8,526 bases of DNA, from contig CABRXB010000039.1 in assembly GCA_902474785.1 (NCBI GenBank), positions 1-8,526 of the forward strand. The letters run 5' to 3'. Below are positions 1 to 8,326 of the stretch, in pieces. Each line of letters opens with the position of its first letter. The first letter of the stretch is position 1. The position numbers and the translations under genes were made by a program. The notes below the pieces were generated by a model. That model ran no database searches. It worked only from the letters and a program-made list of their open reading frames with translations, and had not been told where the DNA came from. The stretch comes from an uncultured Eubacteriales bacterium. Lineage in GTDB: Bacteria > Bacillota > Clostridia > Oscillospirales > Feifaniaceae.

Positions 1-56
1 TGACGCCGATGCCGCCGACACAAAAGAAACAGGAGTTTGTCGAATATGGCAGGACA

Positions 57-89
57 GCCCGGCCCAAAAGGTCGGGCCTTTGTTTTATT
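57..89 (+). terminator. Rho-independent terminator (plus orientation)
   Basis: An 8-bp stem (57-64 paired with 70-77, one G-U pair, CAAAA loop) is followed by a T-rich run at 79-89 (TTTGTTTTATT). The T tract lies on the plus-strand side, so it would stop plus-strand transcription arriving from left of the window. On the minus strand the hairpin is followed by TGTCCTGCC, which is not T-rich, so it is a poor terminator for the fibre operon. No plus-strand gene ending just before it can be identified. Confidence 0.6.
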
Positions 90-241
90 CCTGCGTCACT
101 GTGATGGCGCAGTCGTTTTCCTCTTTTTGTCTCTTTAATTTAGTTGTTTCGCTAATTCAGGAAATTCACACACTCCTTTTCTCCATCAATTACGGCTTTT
201 TCACTGGGTAACATGCGTATGCAGACCTTCTCGTCCAATGC
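85..241 (-). other. Broken small-ORF remnant downstream of the fibre-associated gene
   Basis: No intact gene is visible in this stretch, but all three minus-strand frames contain short open segments that follow one another. Frame A (241-152) continues in frame directly after the TAA stop of the 158-residue protein for 29 codons (ALDEKVCIRMLPSEKAVIDG then EKECVNFLN). Frame B (173-135) reads VCEFPELAKQLN. Frame C (156-85) reads ISETTKLKRQKEENDCAITV then TQE and stops at TAA just before the hairpin. Joined by two frame changes they resemble one small charged protein. This may be a decayed small phage gene, a sequencing-error product, or chance. TTG at 236-238 or ATG at 212-214 could start a 28- or 20-residue peptide, but neither has a good ribosome site. 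The stretch is visibly more AT-rich than the head genes. Confidence 0.25.
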
Positions 242-717
242 TTATACTATTCCTATGGTAAAGTTCGCATCCGCATTGGCAAGATAAAGGTTTGTGCCGA
301 TTCGGGTCAATGTGGTTCTGCCCTCAGAGCCGGAATTCTGGTATACAATACTGTTCTTGAGCAATGCCATTGTTTGGGTCGACCCAGCATACTCAACATC
401 TATAGCTTTTACTTCCCCATTTGCAACTGCGGTACATTTTACAGCCCCTATATCATGAAAAATGAAGGAGACGTTTACTGTTTCTGGAAATTTTATTTTG
501 CCCGTCAGCTTCACTCCATTTACATAGGCGGTTTTGGGGGCAAGAATATCCTCCGCCGGCGCCGTGGCGTCAGTTGTGTCAAGCGTTTGAATGGCCCTGA
601 TCTCATCCGCATAGGAGGAAAAGACATTGTTTGGCGCGCGCCCCTTTTCGATCAGCGCGGTTTTGATGTCGTTTTTTGTGGCCACAAGCGCCTCTAACTT
701 TTGCGTCGTCGTCCCCA

Positions 718-718
<1 letters not shown>
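242..718 (-). CDS. Fibre-associated phage structural protein (158 aa)
   Basis: This is a 158-residue protein of a type often found beside tail or fibre genes in Firmicutes phages; its exact role is unknown. Residues 1-45 (MGTTTQKLEALVATKNDIKT onward, then a SYADEIRAI segment) look helical. Residues 62-75 carry the KTAYVNGVKLTGKI motif that recurs in phage tail proteins. Residues 80-158 are rich in alternating hydrophobic and polar residues and are probably a beta domain. The ATG overlaps the TAA stop of the fibre gene by one base (TAATG), and GGGGAGGT within the end of the fibre gene serves as ribosome site, so translation is coupled. That pairing suggests a fibre tip, partner or assembly helper (inference). 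Base composition is visibly lower in GC than in the capsid genes. It ends in TAA, with an in-frame open stretch of 29 codons beyond. Confidence 0.75.
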
Positions 719-3243
<2,525 letters not shown>

Positions 3244-3251
3244 GCTCTTGT

Positions 3252-3260
3252 CCCTCCTTT
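3252..3260 (-). promoter_or_regulatory. Ribosome binding site deciding the fibre start
   Basis: Minus-strand AAAGGAGGG sits 9 bases (from GGAGG) before ATG 3243. It begins just after the T tract of the upstream terminator. This places initiation at 3243 and rules out the TTG at 3264. Confidence 0.8.
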
Positions 3261-3262
3261 GC

Positions 3263-3316
3263 AAAAACGGCGCGGCAGGGCGCGGGCTTATCTACCGCCC
3301 ATGCACTGCCGCACCG
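3263..3316 (-). terminator. Intrinsic terminator between head genes and fibre
   Basis: On the minus strand CGGTGCGGCA (3316-3307) pairs with TGCCGCGCCG (3277-3268), 10 bp with one G-U pair. An inner 5-bp stem (GGGCG 3300-3296 with CGCCC 3282-3278) extends it with a 6-base bulge. TTTTT (3267-3263) follows immediately. It lies after the stop of the 127-residue gene and ends 3 bases before the fibre ribosome site. No new promoter is visible between it and the fibre, so it is probably a leaky terminator lowering fibre expression relative to capsid (inference). Confidence 0.7.
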
Positions 3317-3330
3317 CGTCACAGCTTTTG

Positions 3331-3714
3331 CTACGCCCTGTCCGCAATGCCCTCCATATAGCGTTCGGTCTCCTCACGCTGCCTGTCGGACTGCTCCAGC
3401 ACAAGCGCAAACTTTCTTTTGATCCTCACGGGCATGCCGCGCTGAATGCGGCAGTTCTCCCCGTTGACGCTCACAAAGACGTCCTCTTGAAAGTCCTTGC
3501 CGCCCTTGAAGAGCTGCACCGACACATATTCCTCCAGCCACGGGTCTTTGACCGGCTTGTCCGCGGCCGCTCCGCTCTTGTTCTCCCGCTCGAGCGCGCC
3601 CTGTGCCGAAAGTTCCGCCAGCAGCTCGGCGCGAAGCGTCTCTTTGAGCATGGCGAGCGTCTTGTCGTCGATCACGGGGGAAACCGCTTGTTCCTTGGCG
3701 CTTTTGTTTTCCAT
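3331..3714 (-). CDS. Small conserved phage head-module protein (127 aa)
   Basis: This is a 127-residue, charged, probably soluble protein of unknown function. Residues about 18-50 form a predicted amphipathic helix (DDKTLAMLKETLRAELLAEL). Residues about 65-127 form a compact part containing KDPWLEEYVSVQLFKGG, DVFVSVNGENCRIQRGMPV, and a helical end with EQSDRQREETERY. Small proteins with this pattern (LFKD/G, V-NG, RG-P-V, S-x-x-Q) are often found straight after the capsid gene in Firmicutes phages, which is my reason for assigning it to the head module. ATG 3714 is preceded by AAAAGGAGGGG and lies 12 bases after the capsid stop, so the two are cotranscribed. Possible jobs are capsid decoration or connector. 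Neither is shown by the sequence. Confidence 0.75.
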   Translation of the reverse strand: MENKSAKEQAVSPVIDDKTLAMLKETLRAELLAELSAQGALERENKSGAAADKPVKDPWLEEYVSVQLFKGGKDFQEDVFVSVNGENCRIQRGMPVRIKRKFALVLEQSDRQREETERYMEGIADRA

Positions 3715-3726
3715 ATGCCCCTCCTT

Positions 3727-4968
3727 TTAGTTTGCCGGCGCGTCGGTCAGCGAAGAGCAGGTCTCGATGCGCACCATGTACTCCTCCACCAGTCGCACCG
3801 CCGTTTTCATGCCCTTCCAGCCGATGGTCGAACGCTGGTTTAACGGGTCGCTTGTGCCGCCGCTGCCGCGCGGCTTGAAGATGTGCTCCAGCCCGCCGCC
3901 CTCGATGCTGGTCACGCCATAGGCGTTGTCGCCCAGCACCAGCGTCACATAGACGTCGCGCCCCTTGGCCCCCGCCTCGCCGGGGTAGATCACGGCGTTG
4001 TCGGCCGCCGTCACTGCGGTGTCGAGCGTCAGGGTGGTGGTGGTGTTTGCCGTCACCGTGGCAAGGGTCTCTCCGATGAGCACCTTGCGCCCCACCAGCG
4101 CAGAGGCGGCCACGCTGCCCCCGTCAAAGGTCACGGTGGTCGTGCCCGTCGCCGCGCCGTTGACGGTCAGATTGCGCGCGTCTGTCGCCAGATTCTTTGC
4201 CTTGACAACCTTAGCCTCGGTGGTCTCGACAAAGCGCACCCCGGCAACCTTGCCGATCTCCCCCGAGTAGAGGTTCTCGGTGTCCACATACTGGTGGGGA
4301 TATTTCCACTCGGGATCGCTGGTCAGGTCATAGGTGACGTCGGGGTGCACGATGGCCACAAAGCTCTCGCCAATGGGCTCGGCGTTCATGACCTTGAGCG
4401 CGCGCACGGCGCGCTTGATGGCGTCGACCGTCAGCGTGTCGTTGCCCGCCTGCTCGCCGCCCACGAGCTGGTGCCTGGCAAACTTTGCGCCCGCGCCATA
4501 CTGCACGTTGGTGCCGCCTGCCAGCACCTCGCGGGTGATGGTGTCAAGCGAGCGGCCCGACTGCCCGCCGATCATCTTGGTGGTCTCGGTGATGATGGGG
4601 TCGATGGCCGTCAGTTCCAGCACGTCGGAGACCGGCACATAGCCGCCATACTGGTGCACCTGCGCCGTGATCGCGCTCACCGAAATCTTCTGTCCGTCGG
4701 GCGTCACGCTCTCCTCCAGCGGCGTGAGCAGCTTGGGAAGGGGCGCGAATTTGCGAAACTCAATGGTTTTGCCGCCCCCCTTGGGGATGTCCTTCTTCTG
4801 GCCGAACTGGTCGTGCACGAGCTTGGGCTCGGCCATTGCGATGAGGGTCTTTTCGTAAAAGGTCTTGTTTTCGACCGACAGCCCGGCGTCTGTCGTCACA
4901 TTGGTGTTCAGGTCGAACAGCCTCAGGTTCAGGTCGACAGTTTTCCCTTGATCTGTTGCAAGTTCCAT
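3727..4968 (-). CDS. Major capsid protein, N4-gp56 family (413 aa)
   Basis: This protein builds the icosahedral head. It is recognised as the N4-gp56 family common in Firmicutes prophages by several family-typical segments: TTDAGLSVENKTFYEK, PKLVHDQFGQKKDIPKGGGK, TIEFRKF, DTITREVLAGGTNVQY, VGVRFVETTEAK-like VAGVRFVETTEAK, GVTSIEGGGLEHI, and DPLNQRSTIGWKGMKTA followed by VEEYMVRIE. Residues 12-18 (DLNLRLF, followed by D) resemble the N-terminal Prp cleavage site of ribosomal protein L27, so maturation after F18 is a reasonable inference. Residues about 262-330 are a Thr/Ala/Val-rich insertion absent from shorter relatives I recall. ATG 4968 has GAGGAG at normal spacing and lies 19 bases after the scaffold stop. 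Stop is TAA. Confidence 0.92.
   Translation of the reverse strand: MELATDQGKTVDLNLRLFDLNTNVTTDAGLSVENKTFYEKTLIAMAEPKLVHDQFGQKKDIPKGGGKTIEFRKFAPLPKLLTPLEESVTPDGQKISVSAITAQVHQYGGYVPVSDVLELTAIDPIITETTKMIGGQSGRSLDTITREVLAGGTNVQYGAGAKFARHQLVGGEQAGNDTLTVDAIKRAVRALKVMNAEPIGESFVAIVHPDVTYDLTSDPEWKYPHQYVDTENLYSGEIGKVAGVRFVETTEAKVVKAKNLATDARNLTVNGAATGTTTVTFDGGSVAASALVGRKVLIGETLATVTANTTTTLTLDTAVTAADNAVIYPGEAGAKGRDVYVTLVLGDNAYGVTSIEGGGLEHIFKPRGSGGTSDPLNQRSTIGWKGMKTAVRLVEEYMVRIETCSSLTDAPAN
3979..4185 (-). other. Insertion domain within the major capsid protein
   Basis: Residues about 262-330 of the capsid protein are dominated by Thr, Ala and Val with alternating patterns (NLTVNGAATGTTTVTFDGG, TLATVTANTTTTLTLDTAVT), suggesting a small beta-sandwich. 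It separates two family-typical parts, VETTEAK and the GRDVYVTLVLGDNAYGVTS segment. Such insertions can project from the capsid surface (inference). Confidence 0.55.
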
Positions 4969-4987
4969 CGTATTCTCCTCTCTTTTT

Positions 4988-5878
4988 TCAGGTCAGTGTG
5001 ATTTTCTCGCCGCGCATCACGCGTGAAATCAGCGCGTCGAGCTCTTTTTTGTCCATGTTTGCCACGTCGGTTTTGGTCTGCAAGGCGGCTCCCGCGCCGC
5101 CGCCCCCCTCCAAGGGCCGCGCGCCGCGCGCGCGAATGTTCTCGGTCACGGCCTTTTCTGTCTGCTGCTTGGCGGCCTGCGCCACGCCGCTTTTGATGTC
5201 CCCCAGGTGCGCCACCTCATAGGCCGTCTTCATCTGCACGCCCGATTTGAGCAGGGCCAAAAACTCTTCGTTTTGCACCTCCTTGTTGAGATCAAAGTCG
5301 GGATACTCCCCTTTGACCGACTGCGCCTGCTGCATCCACTGGGCATACTGCCGATCGGCCGCCTTCCGGTTCTGCTCAAGCTGCTGCTGCCGGCGCAGCG
5401 TCTCATTTTCGCGAATGGCCTTTTGATACTGCCGATAGGCCGCAACGTCCATACCCGCCTCTTCCGCCGCCTTTTCCAGCCACTGGTCGTCGGCGTCGAG
5501 CGCCCGCTCCAGCTTGTCAAGGTCGTCCACCTGATAGCGATCCATAAGCGCGCGCAAGATGGGCTCCTGCTTTGAGAGCTGCTTCTCGAGCGTCGCAACC
5601 CCTTGCGTATGCCTTGCCAGCTCCTGCTGCAAGGCCGCCTCAAAGTCGGCCTTGTACTCCCCTTGAATGAGCTGTGCAAACGCCTGTTTTTCCTGCTGTT
5701 CCTTTGCTTTCTCCTGTCCGCTTTCCCGCTCCCCGGGCGCCTTTGCCTCCTGCTCGGTTTGGGGCGCCGCATCGGTGGAGGGCGCCACGGCAGCTTCGCT
5801 CGAGGCCGCGCCGCCATCGTCAAACAGCGTGAGATCGAACCCGGCCTGTCCGGGCGTCAAGCTTTGAATTTCCTGCAC
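4988..5878 (-). CDS. Phage scaffolding protein (296 aa)
   Basis: This is an internal scaffold guiding capsid assembly and lost on maturation. It is acidic at the N-terminus, then highly helical and rich in Glu, Gln, Lys and Ala (about 40-215), as expected of a scaffold. The last 45 residues hold the C-terminal motif typical of Firmicutes phage scaffolds: RGARPLEGG, a Gly/Ala linker, then DKKELDALISRVMRGEKITL. C-terminal helices of this kind bind capsid protein (family knowledge). Residues 14-19 (FDLTLF, followed by D) parallel the motif near the capsid N-terminus and are a candidate Prp cleavage site. The start is GTG at 5878, supported by AAAGGAGAG a few bases upstream. It lies between the Prp-like protease and the capsid gene, the usual scaffold position. 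Stop is TGA. Confidence 0.85.
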   Translation of the reverse strand: MQEIQSLTPGQAGFDLTLFDDGGAASSEAAVAPSTDAAPQTEQEAKAPGERESGQEKAKEQQEKQAFAQLIQGEYKADFEAALQQELARHTQGVATLEKQLSKQEPILRALMDRYQVDDLDKLERALDADDQWLEKAAEEAGMDVAAYRQYQKAIRENETLRRQQQLEQNRKAADRQYAQWMQQAQSVKGEYPDFDLNKEVQNEEFLALLKSGVQMKTAYEVAHLGDIKSGVAQAAKQQTEKAVTENIRARGARPLEGGGGAGAALQTKTDVANMDKKELDALISRVMRGEKITLT

Positions 5879-5907
5879 AAAATCTCTCCTTTCTGCTCCT
5901 TGCTGTT

Positions 5908-5939
5908 ATTGTATCGAACATGGCGCGCCCTGTCGTCAA
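5908..5939 (-). promoter_or_regulatory. Weak promoter candidate before the scaffold gene
   Basis: Minus-strand TTGACG (5939-5934) and TACAAT (5913-5908) each match sigma-A boxes at five of six bases, but the 20-base spacer is longer than the usual 16-18. It could give extra scaffold and capsid transcript. The spacing makes it doubtful. Confidence 0.25.
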
Positions 5940-5952
5940 CGCTTAGGGCGCG
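5924..5952 (-). repeat. Inverted repeat at the end of the protease gene
   Basis: CGCGCCCT (5924-5931) and AGGGCGCG (5945-5952) are perfect 8-base inverted arms around a 13-base loop. The structure spans the TAA stop of the Prp-like gene. No T run follows on either strand, so it is not a standard terminator. It may protect or pause the transcript between the protease and the scaffold gene. Confidence 0.5.
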
Positions 5953-6263
5953 TCATCCTCTCTAAAAAACGTCACATGCAGGGGATACGCTTTGGCAAGC
6001 TGGGAAAGCCCCTGCGCCGCCATCTCGAAGGCGCAGCTCACAAACGCGTCGCCCACGCAGGCGACGTCGGCGCGCCCGCTCTCAAGGCGCAGGCCCTCCA
6101 CCGCCTCAACGTGCTCCCTTGCATGCAGCAGGTATTGCGCCAGCGCGCAGACAAGGGCGGAGGCCGCGGCGCACACGATGTCGCACCCCGGGTTGTACAA
6201 GGCGTGCCCGCGCAGCGTCAGCGTGTGACGCCTCCCCGTTTTTGTCATGGTCGCCTCAAGCAT
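5943..6263 (-). CDS. Prp-family cysteine protease, likely prohead protease (106 aa)
   Basis: Prp is a small Firmicutes cysteine protease that trims the N-terminus of ribosomal protein L27; phage relatives process scaffold and capsid proteins, as known for staphylococcal phage 80alpha. Residues 18-37 (RGHALYNPGCDIVCAAASAL) match the Prp signature, with presumed catalytic His20 and Cys31. The His-Cys gap is 11 residues, one shorter than in S. aureus Prp (H22/C34). Length (106) fits the family. ATG 6263 lies 3 bases after the portal stop, with GGGGAGGTGA at the end of the portal gene as ribosome site, so translation is tightly linked. Its position between portal and scaffold is that of a prohead protease. 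Both downstream proteins carry an LF-D motif that could be its target. A host housekeeping Prp is unlikely, since that gene normally sits between the L21 and L27 ribosomal protein genes. Confidence 0.85.
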   Translation of the reverse strand: MLEATMTKTGRRHTLTLRGHALYNPGCDIVCAAASALVCALAQYLLHAREHVEAVEGLRLESGRADVACVGDAFVSCAFEMAAQGLSQLAKAYPLHVTFFREDDAP

Positions 6264-6266
6264 GGG

Positions 6267-8213
6267 TCACCTCCCCGGCGTCGCGCCCGAGGGCGCCATG
6301 TCCATGTCGGGCCGGGCTCTTTTTGCAAGCCGCTCCCCATAGGGCGTCATGGCGGCGGACTGCCCTGTTTGCGGCGCTGGCGCAGGGGTTGCCGGGGGAA
6401 GCGTATCAGCCGGCGGCGGCGCGCCCTGTGACGCCCCCATGTCCTTGCCGGTCAGCGTTTGAAGCAGCGCCGCCATCGAATCGAGCTGCGCCGCCATTTG
6501 TCTGTTGATCTGAAGCAGCGTCTGCCCCTCCAGCACGCGCTCGAGCACCTTGTCCTTGCCCTCAAACTCCATGAGCTCAAGCGCCGCGAGCGCCTCCTGC
6601 GCGCGATCCGGGCTGAAAAAGCCGCGCTCATACAGCTCTTTGGCCAGCTCGTTTTGGCTCATGCGCGAAAAGGGGTTTCTCTTTTGCGGCTTGACCTTGA
6701 TGTCAAAGACCGGGCGGCGAACAAGCGGCGCGCCTGCGCCGTCCATCCCGATGGGCTGCTCTTTGATGGTTTGGTTGGAAAACTCGATGAAGTCGTATTC
6801 CCCCGGCGTCTGCCCCGTGATGCGAAAGCAGCGCGCCTCGTCGTAAAACTGCCGGATGAGCTCAATGCAGAGATAGATCACCTGGGAATAGGCGCGGTAG
6901 GAGGCCGAAATCATATCTCTCGAGGTCTTGTTGCCGGCCTCCTGCAAGGCGGCGATGGCGGCCGCCGCCGTCACGCCCGACGCCACCCCGCCCGACGAGA
7001 CGTCGCGGTTGGACGAGGTCTCCTTGAGCTCTTCGACCTTGAGCTGAAGCACGTTCACATAGATGCTGTCCAGCGGCGTCACCTCGATGGGGCGCAGCCT
7101 TGAATCCTCGATGGCCCCCTCGACCTCCACAATGGGCTCGTTCCAGTCGAGAAACTGCTCTTTGTTGATGCCGGCCTGCGCAGAGGCGAAATAGCGCGGC
7201 TTGGTGGCCATGAGCGAGTTCTTGAGGATGTTTTGCGACAGCTTGTCGATGTAAAGCTGCGGGTCTTTGCACACCGCCACATAGCCAAAGCCCACCGGCG
7301 TCCCCTTTTCGGGGAACAGCGTGTCGAACACAACGGGATACTGCCCGTGCGCATACCAGCCCACCCCCTCATAGGCGGGGTCGTTTTCGCTGGCAAACAG
7401 CAGCGTCTCGTCCACAAACTTGGCATAGTGCAGCAGCGTTTTGCCGCCCGGCGCGCGCACCTTGTAGTACCAGTCCACCACAACCGCCTTGTCGTCCACA
7501 AACACATGGTCGTCGTAGATGTATTTGGCCACCGAAATGGAGCCGCCGCCCAGCTTGCCCTTGAGCACGGGGTATTCCCGCTCCAAAACATCTTGATCCT
7601 GCACGTCGGTGATGAAAAAATGGCGCGACTTTTGAATGTCCTGAACGCCCGGCTCCCAGAAGAGATTCAGCAGATCCAGCCGCCGGATGTCCACGTCTCC
7701 CAGGCTGTTTTCCAGGTCGTTGTTCCAAAAGGCCCCATAGGGCGCCGTGCCATGCTTGAGCTTTTCGATCCAGTTTTCGCTGTAGATGCTCTCATACTGG
7801 TTTCGCTCGAGCAGAACGGGAACAATGGAGGAGAGCGCCTTGGCGGCGGGCTGGTCGCTTCTCTCGCGCGGCAGAATGTTGGGCTCGGGATAGTTGTCCA
7901 TCGCGTCGGCGTGCTTGTTTTGCAGCACGTTGAAGAGCCACGCGCTGGCGGGCTCGGGGTCTGGCTGCTCGCTCTTCTTGCGGACGACCTCCCAGTGGCG
8001 CAGCTTGTACCACTGCTCGTCCTCGATGACGCGCGATTCCAAATTGGCCTTGCCGTCCTTGTATTTTTTGAGCGTCTCGACCGCCTTTTTGATCTCCCGC
8101 TCCCCGATGGCTGGGTCGGGCCTCCCCAGGGCCTGCGCCGGCTCCCTTGGCGCGCGCGGCGCCGCCCCTGGCAACCCGTTTGGCGCGTCGGCGCGCTGCT
8201 TTTGAAAAAACAT
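6267..8213 (-). CDS. Phage portal protein (648 aa)
   Basis: The portal forms the ring at one capsid vertex through which DNA enters and leaves. It is recognised as the portal type that accompanies N4-gp56 capsids in Firmicutes phages: a charged N-terminus, a DEQWYKLRHWE region, LLNLFWEPGVQDIQKSRHFF (about 181-200), VGFGYVAVCKDPQLYIDKL, and the characteristic SSNRDVSSGGVASGVTAAAA segment continuing to IAALQEAGNKTSRDMISASY (about 400-440). The C-terminal 50 or so residues are Pro/Ala-rich and probably disordered. The start is ATG 8213, preceded by GGGGTGA at 8224-8218. An in-frame ATG at 8258 lacks a ribosome site and would add 15 residues not typical of the family. It heads this gene block; the terminase genes expected upstream are not in the window. 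Stop is TGA. Confidence 0.88.
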   Translation of the reverse strand: MFFQKQRADAPNGLPGAAPRAPREPAQALGRPDPAIGEREIKKAVETLKKYKDGKANLESRVIEDEQWYKLRHWEVVRKKSEQPDPEPASAWLFNVLQNKHADAMDNYPEPNILPRERSDQPAAKALSSIVPVLLERNQYESIYSENWIEKLKHGTAPYGAFWNNDLENSLGDVDIRRLDLLNLFWEPGVQDIQKSRHFFITDVQDQDVLEREYPVLKGKLGGGSISVAKYIYDDHVFVDDKAVVVDWYYKVRAPGGKTLLHYAKFVDETLLFASENDPAYEGVGWYAHGQYPVVFDTLFPEKGTPVGFGYVAVCKDPQLYIDKLSQNILKNSLMATKPRYFASAQAGINKEQFLDWNEPIVEVEGAIEDSRLRPIEVTPLDSIYVNVLQLKVEELKETSSNRDVSSGGVASGVTAAAAIAALQEAGNKTSRDMISASYRAYSQVIYLCIELIRQFYDEARCFRITGQTPGEYDFIEFSNQTIKEQPIGMDGAGAPLVRRPVFDIKVKPQKRNPFSRMSQNELAKELYERGFFSPDRAQEALAALELMEFEGKDKVLERVLEGQTLLQINRQMAAQLDSMAALLQTLTGKDMGASQGAPPPADTLPPATPAPAPQTGQSAAMTPYGERLAKRARPDMDMAPSGATPGR

Positions 8214-8217
8214 GGAT

Positions 8218-8224
8218 TCACCCC
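8218..8224 (-). promoter_or_regulatory. Ribosome binding site deciding the portal start
   Basis: Minus-strand GGGGTGA lies 4 bases before ATG 8213 and fits the GGTGA side of the anti-Shine-Dalgarno complement. The ATG at 8258 is preceded by an AT-rich stretch with no such match. Confidence 0.65.
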
Positions 8225-8273
8225 GTTTTTCTTGATTTTGACTTGTTTTGCAATACATAATTTTGTGGTTTGC

Positions 8274-8303
8274 TTGACATAATACCTATAAATGCTTTAT
8301 ACT
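8274..8303 (+). promoter_or_regulatory. Sigma-A promoter of the antitoxin gene
   Basis: TTGACA (8274-8279, perfect -35) and TATACT (8298-8303, -10 with one mismatch) are separated by 18 bases. AAAGGAGG follows at 8311-8318 and the antitoxin ATG at 8327. The flanking DNA is AT-rich compared with the rest of the window. Confidence 0.8.
8287..8301. promoter_or_regulatory. Palindromic operator candidate over the -10 box
   Basis: TATAAA-TGC-TTTATA is a perfect 6-base inverted repeat around a 3-base centre, covering the spacer and most of the -10 box. RelB/DinJ antitoxins repress their own promoters by binding palindromes (family knowledge), so this is the natural operator candidate. An AT-only palindrome near a -10 box can also arise by chance. 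Confidence 0.5.
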
Positions 8304-8326
8304 AATGGAGAAAGGAGGCGTGAAAT

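Noticed and set aside
46..138. Plus-strand 30-codon ORF starting at ATG 46 (MAGQPGPKGRAFV...)
   Set aside because: It overlaps the terminator hairpin and T tract, has only a loosely spaced AGGAG, and looks unlike a protein beyond the hairpin.
3244..3264. Upstream TTG start for the fibre gene at 3264
   Set aside because: The TTG lies inside the T tract of the terminator and upstream of the strong ribosome site serving ATG 3243.
3883..5001. Long plus-strand open frame (about 372 codons) opposite the capsid gene
   Set aside because: It is a shadow of the capsid gene, with a His/Gly/Val/Leu-rich composition typical of reversed high-GC codons.
8214..8258. Upstream ATG start for the portal gene at 8258
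   Set aside because: No ribosome site precedes it, whereas GGGGTGA precedes ATG 8213.
7233..8282. Long plus-strand open frame (about 349 codons) opposite the portal gene
   Set aside because: It is the mirror of portal codons in GC-rich DNA, has no recognisable domain or ribosome site, and the minus strand encodes a clear portal protein.
8214..8326. Minus-strand promoter for the portal gene in the divergent gap
   Set aside because: Only weak boxes with poor spacing are present (for example TATTAT without a matching -35), so I cannot support one.
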